Assembly: GCF_025399195.1 (NCBI RefSeq)
Contig: NW_026252154.1
Coordinates: 1-64,000 of the forward strand
Direction: 5' to 3'
Origin: Umbelopsis ramanniana AG
Lineage: Eukaryota; Mucoromycota; Umbelopsidomycetes; Umbelopsidales; Umbelopsidaceae
Length of the DNA stretch: 64,000 nt
Positions within the stretch are counted from its first letter, which is position 1, and each line of letters begins with the position of its first letter. The position numbers and the translations under genes were made by a program. This document shows, one piece after another, positions 40,213-51,470 of the stretch. A model generated the notes under the pieces. That model was given only the letters and a program-made list of their open reading frames with translations, was not told the origin of the DNA and ran no database searches.

Positions 40213-41200
40213 TAACGATACGGGAAGGTGGAATTGGTCGTCGTTTCACGTATGCAAAAAAAAAGTTCGAAAAGTTGAACGATAAGCTTTTTGAATGAAC
40301 CGCAGCTTGAACAGTCACAATGACCGCAGTAATTTGACGTGCTGCGGTCTCCATTTACCCAAAAAATCAATATCAGATATTTTTGGACAGGAGTGTCGCA
40401 CAAGGAAGTGTATCATTGTTTGCATATCGTGCAAGGCGTTGATCCATAGGCTTACATATAGCATGCCGTCATACTTGGAAAGTTCAACTACTCAAGCGAA
40501 ATACGCGATTATCGAGACAAAGTCCAGAAGCAAGTATGACAGTGGATCAAATTTTTATTGACGACGTCGCTTTCGCATTAATTTCAAAACACCCTCCCCA
40601 GGTATGGAACCATCTTTTTACTCTGCCTGTATACTTAAAGATTCGGATATTCTGAAGCGGTTTTGAGGATTGCGAAGTTGCTAAATCAGCCTGTTATTGG
40701 TGCATGTCCATTGATTTGGTACGTCCATTTGTAGCTACCGTGTTGGCAAGAGCGGCCACACCGTTGTTGCCATTCACCCCGCACCGAGCCTGTTCAAACC
40801 GGGTACTGCCAAACTTGACATGTGATACATGCGTTGATCCTTTCTTGAGAAAGGATGATGTCGGTTTGTCTAATTTGAAACATTAGCGGGCAGAAAGCAT
40901 TTTGTTTGGTGAAGAGACTGATGGAACAATGACGCTAAAATGGTACAGAAAGCGGCTCAATAATCATGCTATCGAATGGCCGTTTTGAGGGAATAAAGGG
41001 TTTGTTCTTCTTGTCATCGCAAAACGAAGCATCGCTAAGTAGATTCAGAAGTATAGCGGCCGTTAACGTTGCTTAAACTGCATACGCGACATTTTTTTAT
41101 GGTTTTATCTTGCGGACATCATTTTGGCAAAAGGTGTACAAGCGTGATTACTTTATTGGGGTAAGAAAAACATGTTTAAAAGGTTGTGTTAGATAGCTGT
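40213..41200. other. ABCC copy 2 promoter / TMEM62 3' region
   Basis: Nearly 1 kb without a supportable gene. It lies upstream of ABCC copy 2 and downstream of the TMEM62-like gene, both minus strand. Short open frames here have no recognisable features and no clean splice joins. No tRNA-like A and B boxes were found. Confidence 0.55.
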
Positions 41201-44038
41201 CTACTTTCTGGATTTTCGAACTTTAACGACATTAAGGCCTTGAAGTGATTCTGTGGTACTAGAAGAGCTGGAGCTATGGGAGCCAGGGTCGTCATCCATG
41301 TTGTCCAAAAGACTGCGGCGCGTATCATCCTCCTCCTGTCCTGTTGTTGATTTATGACAAACTATGCATCGTCCCCAAATAGAGCTATTCCTTTCCTTGA
41401 CTGATCGTCTGACAAAGATACCATCTTTGCCAGCAGCGATGGCCACACCAGCAAACAGCAACCACCAAATGATGGAGTTTTGGACCAGCGTTGGCCAGAC
41501 TCCGCCATAGAAACTTCCTAACGCCAGTACCTCCGACACTCGCCATAACCACATTATGACAACGAGGGCTTTGAACCACGCTCGTTCATTCAGGGTTCGA
41601 ATACGACTTGTTCCGCTGCAGTGGAGATCAGCACTATCAGTGGCGCGCCATATCCAGACCACAACAAAAGCGGCTAATCCAAACGGAACTTCGAATAAAG
41701 CAAACATCCATGTATCAGCCAGTGGTACCCATTCGTCTGAAAGTCGGATGCCAAAAAGGTAAAAGAGGCCATATCGGTCTTCAGATTTCTGAGCCACTGG
41801 AATGAACTCCCCTTTGAACCACGGCAAGGAGATGAGCATCAAGGTGTAAATGAGGGTGCCAGCCCACACAATGGGCATATTGCGAGGCATATCAATACAG
41901 CGAAGAGTCCAGAGCCAGACATGATAGCGAGTACGGTTCGCCAATGTATGTGGCTCCTTTGATAATGTATGAATGCGCTTCAAAATGGGATCGCGAGCCG
42001 CCGTGTACCTGGGTGATCCAATGGGTGTATAATCACTATAAAGCTTGGGTATGAGCAGAATAGCAAGAATAGAGCCTATAACCAAGATACAGCATCGCTT
42101 GAGCTGATTTTCTAATTAGGATGGATCATACCAAAATTGGGGGGTCGAAAGTGATACAAGACATGTTCTTACCGAGAGTGACAACTTGGTCCAGATGATC
42201 CATTCTCCAGGCCCCCCATTGATATCAATTCTAGCACCATTGACTTTGAAAACGCTCTCATCCACCCCTTGCCGTCCAGCACTGTCGGTCACCGTAATTC
42301 GAAGGGTATGTTCTTCCATGTCATTAAAGCTTTGTGGGTCCCATTCACTGATCCACAACGGTGTATAGCCTTGGCCAATACCATTTGCGTCGCCTACACC
42401 TTTGTATTGAGCTGGGTAGGGGTGTTGTATGCCGTCTATTGTGATTTCAACGCGAAGTGAATCAGGATCTTGCTCTTGAGTAAAGACCAAAAACCGAAGG
42501 GCTTCGCTCTGGGCAATACGTGCTACCGGCTCCTTGTATTGAAGGATCCATTTGGCTTCCTTTGGATTGGTGATCAAAACCACAGGAGGCATGTCAATGG
42601 ATTCCGGTAGGATAGATTCCCCGTCAATAGCCTTGGGTATATGCGGGGCCGTAAATGGGATTTGAGGTAAGGGTAAGTTGACATCGACGAAGGAAATAAG
42701 ATCGTGGTCTACGGCGACGATTCTATAGGAAGCATGGTCTTTCATGTCTCCTAGTTCTAGTTCTAACGAATGTGTCTTGGGGTCATAACCTTTGAGAGAA
42801 TCTCCAAGACCTACCATGCGAGCATAAATGTGAGTGATACCGGAAGCCTATGAACTCGCATCATGTGATAAGGACTTACCTCCTAGTAATTTGTGCAGAT
42901 GGCCACAGAAATACACAGAAAATTGGTTGGCGAGATCAGTATATGTGTATCCATCATCCGAGGTACCGAAGGCCACGGTGGTGGTAGGATAATGTGCGAA
43001 CTAAATGTTAAAAGCATATGCGCAATTGTAAGCGTTGGTCATTCGTGTTTGTAGAGTAGGGCAGATTAGTAACTTACCACCATGGTGTGATTATAGGGTT
43101 CCTTATCTTCGGATCCTATAATACTATCGGCGAGACGATTCATTCCTGATGAGGGCATATAGCCAAAGAAATTAAACGGTCTGGACGGACCGCGTTTTGG
43201 GCTAAAGGACCCAATTGTTATTCTCTATCTGCTGTATTGTTTGTAATGGGTGACCTCCTTACCATGCATCAAAAGCAACAAATTTGTACTTTCCAGTTCC
43301 CTTTGAAATTTCCCATTCGTAAACACCTTGGCCATCCTCCAATCTTCTGCTGCTGACTGCATAGTCCTTGTACATGTTGGCAGCATCGTACCATCCGGGA
43401 ACGTCGAAACAATCATGGTTACCACGAAGATCATACCATCCATCCACTACGCCAGCTTCACTAAGTGCCTTCTCGTACACCCTCCATTCCGCTAGGTGTT
43501 GTGACGACGTTATTCGGCGGGCATCTTTTGCATCTGTCAGGTCACCGGTTACGACGACAAATTCAGGGCTAGCCAATAAATTTTGTCAATTCAAACCATC
43601 GTGGTGCTGAAAAAAAAAAAAAAAAAAGATGGCACATGAATCCATCACACCCTACCTGATGGTTGGAAGAGCCGACTTGAGAAAATGCAAGAAGTGAATA
43701 GTGTATCCTTTTGACTGGAATTGTGATATGTGCAGGTCTGATAACTGTCAAAATCATTGTATTAGCCTAGTTATCGGCGTCCACAGAGCACGCCGTAAAG
43801 TGGGGGTCAGGATTAAAAGTAGTACCTGTACAAAATAAAAGATGTTGTCGGGCTCTGTGCCAATGACCACATTGCCGTCGCTCATCGTCCACCGATTGGG
43901 GCCTTCTACATGTCGAGGTGATTCGTGCACGGAAGTGCCTTGAAGGTCCGCTGTAGCCCATTTATCGAGGTAAATGGCTCGCAATGTGCAAAGTAAAGTG
44001 GCAATTAGAGCTATCCAGGATGGCAAGCTGAAAAGCAT
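41201..44038 (-). CDS. TMEM62-type membrane metallophosphoesterase
   Basis: Membrane-bound calcineurin-like phosphoesterase of the TMEM62 family; substrate unknown. A signal/anchor helix (SWIALIATLLCTLRAIYL) is followed by the metal-binding blocks, each on its own exon: LSDLHISQF, VVVTGDLTDAKD, DLRGNHDCFD, MVFAHYPTTTVAF and YFCGHLHKLLGG. All the usual Asp, His and Asn ligands are present. A beta-rich linker (LRVEITIDGI, EHTLRITVTDSAGRQG) then leads to a C-terminal block of about six membrane helices (41201-42085), ending in a Ser-rich tail and KVRKSRK. The block order and the phrase PSRPFNFFGYMPS match TMEM62. The intron before SPEFVVV contains an 18-base T tract. The catalytic domain should face the lumen if the N-terminal helix is a signal anchor. 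Confidence 0.88.
43610..43627. repeat. A18/T18 homopolymer in an intron
   Basis: Eighteen A on the plus strand (T on the coding strand) inside a TMEM62-like gene intron, 36 bases before its acceptor. It may act as an extended polypyrimidine tract. Confidence 0.9.
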
Positions 44039-44154
44039 TGTGAAAGAAAAAGAGCTCAGTCAAGAACGACAGGGAAAGGGGATCTTTATTATGATGGGGT
44101 TTGTTGAACAGTTATTTTTTTTTTATACGTTATTTGCAAACTTGACAACAGCAC

Positions 44155-46447
44155 CTATTCCGACAGCCAATCATCAACTTGCTCTATGGGGTCGTTTTCG
44201 GCTGCAACCAAGTTCTCTTCTTCATCTACAGTGGTGTCTATGCTGATATCCTCCAACCTATCTTCGATGTTATCGCCTTCAACAGTGATGACAGTCTCCT
44301 CGCTTGATTGCTCCGTGTTTGTTGATGCGTGGGCCCGGGTCGGATTTCGCGAGATAGCTCCAACTTGTTCCGGAGTTAGCTCCTTGTTCCAAACTTGGAT
44401 ACGCCGCCACCACCCTGCAAGACTATGCTTCGTCTCCCATGCGTCTTGATATTTGCTATCTTCCGGTTCAGGCGAGCCAAACCAAAGTCCTCGTAGCACA
44501 TCCTTGGGATGATTGGCGTCACTGACCGGTCTCCATCGGGTATTACTCATCAGCACGTATCCATCTTGATACACGACAAGTCGGCCTTCTTTGACATTAA
44601 TGGTTAAAGTATAGTGGTGTTCTAGGCCATCGCTCACTTCGATAGGAGATGGGTCAACGTTTAAATAACTGCGGATAGCTTCGTCTTTGGAGGAATGATA
44701 ATCGGTCGGTATGGTGCGCACGCCTAAGCCAAGGTCTTCGGAGAGATTAGGAATAATGCCGTTCAATATGTATACTCCATTATGTGTCATGTCGAGCACG
44801 GTTGTTTGAGTTTGAACGTAGACTTTATACAAATCACTTTGGACCATCAATGCCGTTCCAGATCGTTTCCGATATCCTTTTGGAACCGTCATCCACCAGG
44901 ATACTGTCAAATTATCCAATGTCATTTCCGCAGGCAATGGGAGAAAAATGTAGCTGTCTTTTCCATTGAGATAAAGCATGGTCTCGCCATTGTCAGGAGT
45001 GGCTTTGAATTCGGCGTTGCGTGCCAAACCATTCAAGTGGTTGCCAGAAACATCATCCAATCTTTGAGGGTTTGTCACGGGAAGCTTGCTTGAGGGTGGC
45101 ATCACAGGCCAATCGCCAGCTGATAAAAAATTTTCATTTGCAATTCATTAGCCCTAACCGTTACACAATGCTAATCATAACCATCTCTATACATACCCTG
45201 ACCATTCTCGCCAACTGGGTAAGGGTGAATGTCGCAAGCGCCAGGTCTTGCCTCTACTTGATTGGGTAGATACTTTCTTAACATACAATTAATGCTCGTG
45301 TCAACTTCTTGAATGACTTGGGGTGTAATGTCTTTGGTTAAGTGCTTGTTGGCAGCTGAATCCCAAAGGTGCACACCTAGATTGTTCGCAAAACCGTAAC
45401 TTTTCTCCAAGTACAATTGTCGTAAGCCATCTTTATCCCAAAGTGGCCAAAAGAAAGCGTCGTATTCCAGCTGTCGAATCTCATCAGAAAAATTGGCAGC
45501 TAAAAGGCGAGGTAACAGAACGCTGTGGTGATTCCATCTTCTCTGGTCAAAATGCTTGTAAGTCTCATACCAGCGCTGCAAAAAGGGTGCATTGGCACGC
45601 GATAGAATGACAGCATTGCATAGGCCAGACCAACCACCTGGTTTTTTTTTTTTTTTCAAAAAAAAAAAGGAAAAAATAAGATTATAATTAAGTTTGTTTG
45701 TCTGTTTGCGTTTCATTTAGTATATGAAATAGAGGTACTAAACTTACCAACTCCTTCATGGCCCATGGCAAATTCTTCGTCCAAAAGATGGTCCAAGCTC
45801 TTCATCATGATGACATCCAAATCTAGGTATATGCCACCAAACTCCTTCAAAGCGTCTAATCGAACAACATCTGCACGATGTGCGTAATGGTCGACACGGT
45901 TGCCGAATACTTTGGTTGGAATATCCACTTGTCGAAGTGTCAGATGGGGTCGGATAAGCTCAAACCATTCGCCGGTGGGCAGATAGTGATAGTGGAATAA
46001 AATTTTTTCTGGTTTGATGACTTCTTGTGCAGATTTGATGGAGAGGTATTGTATTAGGTCTAGTTCTGGGTTGCGGTCTTTCATACCGTATACAAAATGA
46101 ACAATCTTTGGTATCTTGGTTTGTGTCATTGGTTCAAGTTTGGCTTGTAAAGCTGTGATAATTTCTGGTGGGACATCTTGCTCCACAGGTACAGTGTCTG
46201 ATATATCTTGATTAGATGAAACTACCTTCTCAGGCGTAGTGGTATTAGGGATGTCTATTATGGCTTCTACCATCAAGTATAACTGATGTAATAATAACAT
46301 GCACACAAATGCAATAAAGCACATTCGAATTATAGCGCGCCTTTTCATCGTGCTTTCGTTGCCATTTCTTGCTGGTTTTCTATATCGGTATTGAGGAAGT
46401 CGTTGTTGCTGTTTTCCTTGTCGTATTGGATTGAAATTAGAAGGCAT
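44155..46447 (-). CDS. GT32-like glycosyltransferase fused to a LamG-like domain
   Basis: Predicted type II Golgi/ER glycosyltransferase. The N-terminal cytosolic tail is basic, followed by a membrane helix (IRMCFIAFVCMLLLHQLYLM) and a stem. The catalytic domain starts IPKIVHFVYG and carries the DxD-type nucleotide-sugar site in LKEFGGIYLDLDVIMMKSL, with DHYAHRADVVRLDAL before it; this is the Gly_transf_sug (GT32) pattern. An intron at GHEGVG joins to GWSGLCNAVILSRANAPF. After NGQ a third exon adds about 315 residues that begin AGDWPVMPPSSK and read DVSGNHLNGLARN, LDNLTVSWWM and WNKELTPEQVGAISRN, a LamG/concanavalin-like pattern, ending in an acidic tail. The join uses a gtatgt donor and a cag acceptor in frame, so the two domains seem to form one protein. 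Donor sugar and acceptor are unknown. Confidence 0.82.
45642..45668. repeat. T15-C-A11 palindromic homopolymer in an intron
   Basis: A run of 15 T, one C and 11 A lies immediately next to the 3' splice site of the first intron of the glycosyltransferase gene. It can fold into an A/T hairpin, and on the coding strand it leaves the acceptor preceded by A instead of pyrimidines. Confidence 0.85.
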
Positions 46448-46972
46448 TGTGTTATATTAGCATTAGTTGCTGCCAAGACGGGCAAAAGGGCAAAAAATCC
46501 TGATCTAAAATTACGGATGATTGGTGTGACGGGCTTTGACTATTGACGTCAATGATGCGACTTTCCAAACACAGCTTAGGATCCAGTGCTGCAATTGTGT
46601 CAACAGGGGCAACCCAAAAAAAATCATAGAGACGTTAGCGACTGCCTTTCTTTGTCATGAAGAAGTGCTTCCAGGTCAGATAGAAGACACAGTAGTGAAC
46701 TGGAAGTGACTTCATCTAGACGTCTCCGCCGCAAAATCATTCGCCATCTGCTAGTTGTCGACGTTTGCCGTTTACATGAACATGACAACGAATAAAATCT
46801 GACTTCCCTTAAACGAAAAAGGAGATCCGGAAACACTCTCGAAAGCTCAAGTTAACTTTACTTATGATGGGGTATGAATTTACGTAGGGTGAGTAACCAC
46901 TAGCTATCTGTCAAAGCTAAATCGTCGACGGTACGGATCAAGACTGCTGGTATTTGTATACTTCAAACGGTT
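46448..46972. other. Glycosyltransferase promoter / hydrolase 3' region
   Basis: About 525 bases without a supportable gene between two minus-strand genes. The sequence is mixed, with no clear TATA box or conserved frame. Confidence 0.45.
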
Positions 46973-47776
46973 TTAAACGGTTACAATGTTTTGCAGAAAA
47001 TCAACCATATCATCCACACCCTGCGGTTCATTGATCCAGTGGCCTCCGTCCTCATATGCTTTCCATATGACGGTCATGCCCAAACAATTCAAGTCTTGAT
47101 ATAATTTTTTTCCATTGGACACTGGCACGATGGGATCGTCTAACGAGTGAGAAAGAAACACAGGGGTCGATAAGGCCGATTTTGATTTCCCGTACGGCTG
47201 TCCGCGAGCTGAGATATAAGAATCGCTGGATGTAGGCTTCAATATACTTCGAATTTCTTGCAGAGAGCCAGCAGTTGTTGTATTTTTTGTGATTGTTTCA
47301 ATTTCTTCTTGAAATGGAAGCCATCCACAGAACCCAATAAACCCATTGAGCTGAATATCACAATGCATTAAAGCATGAATTGCCGTGGCACAACCTTGGC
47401 TTATACCTCCAAGGAAAATATGCTCTGGTGGAACGGAAGATGCTTCATCGCGAATGATATTGAGAATGAAAGCAACGCTTTCTGTCAAGCCAGCGACTTG
47501 TAACTCTTTCCGATTTTCTGGTTCTTCAACTGACCAAATGTCGAACCATTGCGCCATTTCCATCTCGAACCGAGTTGAATTTCGTTGCCCTGAATTTGGA
47601 AATACCCATTTGAAGTTGGGGAAGATCTCGCATAGTGTTCGTCTATCAGACGCTTGACTTTCGAAGAATTCTTCAGCGAATTCGGCGGCCGTGCTGTCGC
47701 GGCCATGTAATAAGATAACCGTATGTGTATGGTCTGCGAGGGGAAGCACAACGTAAGTCTTCTCAGTGTCGTCCAT
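46973..47776 (-). CDS. Acyl-protein thioesterase-like alpha/beta hydrolase
   Basis: Single-exon serine hydrolase of 267 residues, in the phospholipase/carboxylesterase (APT1-like) family; probably cytosolic. The oxyanion region is TVILLHGRDSTAAEF. The nucleophile elbow is LGGISQGCATAI with Ser in GISQG, the catalytic Asp is in SLDDPIVPVSNG, and the His is in EDGGHWINEPQGVDD. The spacing of the triad matches the family. The insertion between the elbow and the Asp is longer than in Apt1 and carries a Ser/Thr-rich segment, so the substrate could be an ester rather than an S-acylated protein. Lack of introns is unusual for this window. It is divergent from the inositol kinase gene with 332 bases between. 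Confidence 0.85.
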   Translation of the reverse strand: MDDTEKTYVVLPLADHTHTVILLHGRDSTAAEFAEEFFESQASDRRTLCEIFPNFKWVFPNSGQRNSTRFEMEMAQWFDIWSVEEPENRKELQVAGLTESVAFILNIIRDEASSVPPEHIFLGGISQGCATAIHALMHCDIQLNGFIGFCGWLPFQEEIETITKNTTTAGSLQEIRSILKPTSSDSYISARGQPYGKSKSALSTPVFLSHSLDDPIVPVSNGKKLYQDLNCLGMTVIWKAYEDGGHWINEPQGVDDMVDFLQNIVTV

Positions 47777-48108
47777 GGCTGAAGCAGTCTAAAAATCAAA
47801 ACGAGACAACACGTACAAGTCAAACGTCTATTGGACTAAATTTTAGTCGTTAATAGAGAGAATTACTGTTGAAGTTATATATGTATAAAGTTATATTTTA
47901 CCATACCGCATCCTACATATACACACTAATTGCTTGGTTTAAGCTATTGTCCGGAAGGGAGCTGTAGCTTTCACTGCGGTGTCTTTCATAAGACACGTCC
48001 AATTTGTGCCTTAAATGACTTATAATTGCGGTAAATGACAATTTTAAATTTTTTATTTACCACTTGCCTTGTTCCTTCAACTAATCTACAAGCCGTTAGC
48101 TCCTGTCG
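47777..48108. promoter_or_regulatory. Divergent promoter of hydrolase and inositol kinase
   Basis: A 332-base AT-rich interval between two divergent starts. A TATAAA-like element is present near 47883-47892 on the plus strand, but its assignment to either gene is unclear. Confidence 0.35.
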
Positions 48109-49376
48109 ATGCCGAGATCAAACGATTCGATTTCAACATCGGCATCATCCGGATCCTTTACTCGATTTGAGTATCAGGTTGCTGGGCACGATCGCCTCTT
48201 ACAACACCCGGCGTCTGATATCATGGTGGTCAAACCTTGCAATCAAACGGAACAAAGGTTTTATCAGGATTCCCAGCAACATCCCGAGTTTCTTCAATGG
48301 ATACCAGAATGCTATGGCAGCCTTCATATTGCGACTGAGATAGAACGACAAACCATTGCAGAAGCTCAAGACATTGCAGACGGCGTCAAATCCATTTCAC
48401 TTAATGAGCCAACCGAATCTTTCAACCCTGCCGAGTTAGATGATATCCTTTTTACTACTTGAAATGTTATTGCTTGCTTGTGCACATGGTATGATAGTAG
48501 CACGAATGACTTGATTCCTTTGCACACCATATATGTATAGAGAACTTGTTGTATGGATTTACACAACCATGTGTTATGGATATCAAGCTAGGCACACAAT
48601 TGTATGGTCCTGATGCTACACCGTCAAAGCGAGCAAAAATGATTAAAAAAGCCAATGAGACGACTTCTGGCAAGCTGGGGATAAAGATATGCGGCATGCA
48701 AGTACGTAATTCATTTCAATTCCATCACTTTTAGCTGAAGCGCACAAGCTGACTGCCCATCATTCATATTCCACAGATGTTTGATGCATCTACAAATCAG
48801 CACATAGTGCACTCAAAGACATATATCAAGCAAATTACCGAATCAAGTTTACTGAACGCCTTTATGTCGTTCTTTTTTCCACACAGCGAAGTCGGGCACG
48901 CCATAGTCGAAGGTCGTGAGCGATTACATCTTCCATTAGAAGGAAGTCGAATTCCAGCAGCAAAAATGCGATGGATCATACGAAGTTTGATTGAAGACAT
49001 TGAAGAAATTCTGGAAACTGTGGCGAACTGTCCGAATGTACGCATGTACGGAGCATCCCTCCTTATTGTTTACGAAGGCGATCAGAGTGCATTTTTAAAT
49101 GGATGGGAGAAAATGTTGGAGGAAGATCGGCTGCAAGAAGAACGAGCATCACAACAGGCAAAGGATAACCAAGCTGCAGATGATGACTCTGAGAATGAAG
49201 AGGACGAAGATGAGCAACCGGCCAAGTTGTATTCCATTAGACTTATAGACTTTGCACATTCATTTTGGGAGGGAGACGAGGTTACTGAACAAGATGCTGG
49301 TCTACTTCTTGGATTGACGAATGCTTCAAACATTCTTCGATCTGTTTTGGCGACTCAAAAAGAAGGGAACGTGTAG
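48109..49376 (+). CDS. Inositol polyphosphate multikinase (Arg82/IPMK-like)
   Basis: Kinase adding phosphates to inositol phosphates (IP3 to IP5), probably nuclear. The family motif PCVMDIKLGTQLYG (PxxxDxKxG) lies in exon 2; exon 3 contains NVRMYGASLLIVYEGD and RLIDFAHSFWEGDEVTEQDAGLLLGL, with the catalytic Asp-Phe-Ala-His. The N-terminal part includes SGSFTRFEYQVAGHD and the ATP-site Lys in IMVVKPC. An acidic insertion (ADDDSENEEDEDEQ) lies before the DFAH block, as in IPMK. Exon 2 joins exon 3 cleanly at CGMQ/MFDAST. Exon 1 does not join exon 2 simply: the frame stops shortly after AELDDI, near a T5 run at 48449-48453, and needs either a short extra intron or a one-base change to continue into ENLLYGF. 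IP6K is a less likely alternative because of the short length. Confidence 0.82.
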
Positions 49377-49491
49377 ATAATAATTGTTGTATACCTTTGT
49401 TTTTATTTTCTTTCATTACCTGCTTGAACTTTCAAAGCTGACAAATTCAGGCATCTACATAATATTGTTTGTACTTATACTGTTTTATTAG

Positions 49492-49497
49492 AATAAA
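49492..49497 (+). terminator. Inositol kinase polyadenylation signal
   Basis: AATAAA about 116 bases after the kinase stop, in an AT-rich region. Confidence 0.4.
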
Positions 49498-49613
49498 TTT
49501 TACGTCAAGTGTATATTTAATTTGGTCAAATGGATGACGAAGTTAGTTCAGCGATTCTATAGTCTCGTTACAATCTTGTTCCAAATCAAACCTACCCGAA
49601 GTATCCAAGGGTG

Positions 49614-49633
49614 GGATAGCGGTAACTATCCCG
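49614..49633. repeat. Perfect 7-bp inverted repeat
   Basis: GGGATAG and CTATCCC face each other across a short loop of five or six bases. The arms could form a hairpin in RNA or DNA. The right arm overlaps the end of the candidate small gene. Confidence 0.6.
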
Positions 49634-49982
49634 GCGGGTTAGACGACCTTACAGGTATAGTAGCTTGAGAGCCTACAAGAGCAATTTATGTTACTGGTCA
49701 ATGAATTTAGCGTTGCAACTTTCTCTACCATGACTTACTTATACGGCCGTCTTCTTTGTACAACCCTGGATACTTCGGAGGAACTTGGGACTTGGGAGAC
49801 TTGGGAGGACTTTGGGAGGACTTGAGAAACGGTGACAGAGTTGGAGGCCATGAAGAGTTTGGGAAATTGATAGCAGAGATTTGTAATGGATACTCTTGAG
49901 GAGGTGCAGCTTGATGTCCAGCTTCTAAACTTGTTACTCTCACCAAATCTCGGGCGTGAGAATGCATGATTTCCCATTGCAT
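49626..49982 (-). CDS. Candidate two-exon small Pro-rich protein
   Basis: Unrecognised. Exon 1 runs 49982-49739 from MQWEIMHSHARDLVRVTSLE, ends with KYPGLYKEDGRI, and meets a consensus gtaagt donor. A 66-nt intron (49673-49738) ends in a cttgtag acceptor, and exon 2 adds SSQATIPVRSSNPPG and a stop at 49626. The middle is rich in Pro, Ser and Lys (SSQSPPKSPKSQVPPK). The predicted protein is about 98 residues with no signal peptide or membrane helix. The support is the open frame plus the well-placed intron; the start codon is not certain, since an overlapping frame also opens at 49998. It could instead be a non-coding transcript or chance. Confidence 0.35.
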
Positions 49983-51470
49983 CCCTTAACGAGTCCATAG
50001 CCGTTACGCCGCCCGTTCCTAATCAATCAAGGTGGTGGTTTTACGATAAAGGGGTGGTTTTTTTTTTTTCAAAAGACCTTCCTCAAAAAGGGTTGAGATG
50101 GTAAACTGTCATTCTAAACATGGTTTGTTGTCAACGAATATCCACTCGTAAAATGAATATTCGCATCAAACGACTCTTGGTTATGCAATCTAATTTCCTT
50201 GATCAGATGCTGACTTTACGTTTAGTATTTCTATTACCTTATAACTTACTATCGTTGATGTGTCGCCGTAAAAGATCTCCCCTTTGACATCTTCGGTACT
50301 TTAATTTGTGCAGCGCTTTCTTGGTGAAATTGGGATCTGTACGCCTGTAGTTACACCAAGGTTACTGTCCCTAAGACCCAATTGGTGTTGAAGCAGAGCA
50401 CTTACTTTCATGTGCTCTCTCCTTTATGACATGGTGATATTCGCCAAAAGATGCCTGAAAATTGCTATATTCCATTACCGAACTTTAGCGTTTCACTCGT
50501 GGTAGATGTCAGTATTTGGCTGCTCCTGCTTTGTTCTTTGTGATAACGAGTATCGTTTCGCCGCCCAATATCCAAATTTGTTTATGCTCCGTTAATGAGG
50601 CTGGGTATCACCTACTTACCGTATGTCATTCATCGCATGGTCAGAGTTATTGACAATATAAACAACGTTGATCGGATTACTACGGCTAGAATATACAGTT
50701 GTGTTACATGTATAAATCAATACCTTACGGATCCAACGTGGTACTCAACAAATTAGCAGACAATCAGACTTTTTTATTTCATGAATGAAAGAATGAGAAC
50801 CAAGGGAATTGCTGTCTAGAATTGAATGTTACGTCGAATTGTGCTCGAGAGTTTTACATAGAGTTATTTGCGAATTTCCGTTTTGAGGTTAAGGGAAGTC
50901 CCACACTTTTGTTCTCACTTTGGATGAATGCATTGATTGGAATATTCAGCAAAAGTGGATATATCATCTGTAGAACTTTTAGGTGGGTGAAGCCGTTTCT
51001 GTGGATAGCGTGTGGTCCGGTCCCACCATATCAATATCCATCAAAGTTCTCAACGGTACCAGAACGTCATCGTCATTTCCGCCTTTCCTCCTCGATATCC
51101 ATCGGTTGATTTGGTTTTTCCATCATAGTCTCCTCATTTTGCATGGTGGACTCTGTAGAGGTAGAGTTATCAGCTTCACACAAGATCATGTTTTCGCCTT
51201 CAATAAATGCGATATTACTGTTTTCCATGTCATATGCTCACTATGTAAGGGCTCATAGTCCGTATATTCAATTTTCTATGAAAACCTGAATTCGCATTTA
51301 AGGCTACCTAGGCAAAATATAGCTAAAGTTTGCGTATACAAATCAAAGGATCTGCGCCAATTATTTTGAGAAAGACTGTATATACTGTATTGGCTTGTCT
51401 ATACCTACATACAAAGGACGGAGCTGGAGGTGTATTACTCAAGTACATGCTCATTCACACCTGATATCAT
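49983..51470. other. Gene-poor stretch upstream of the small candidate
   Basis: About 1.5 kb with no gene I can support and no transposon ends, tRNA boxes or rRNA. It contains a T12 tract near 50057. A minus-strand open frame of 51 codons at 51073-51228 has acidic, plausible amino-acid content (for example QPMDIEEERRK) but no splice join or homologue that I recognise. Confidence 0.5.

Noticed and set aside
41585-41600. GGGTTCGAATA resembling a tRNA B box
   Set aside because: It lies in coding sequence of the TMEM62-like gene, and no A box or cloverleaf arms surround it.
51073-51228. Minus-strand 51-codon acidic open frame
   Set aside because: Amino-acid content is plausible, but stops bound it closely, no splice join extends it, and it is too short to support on its own.
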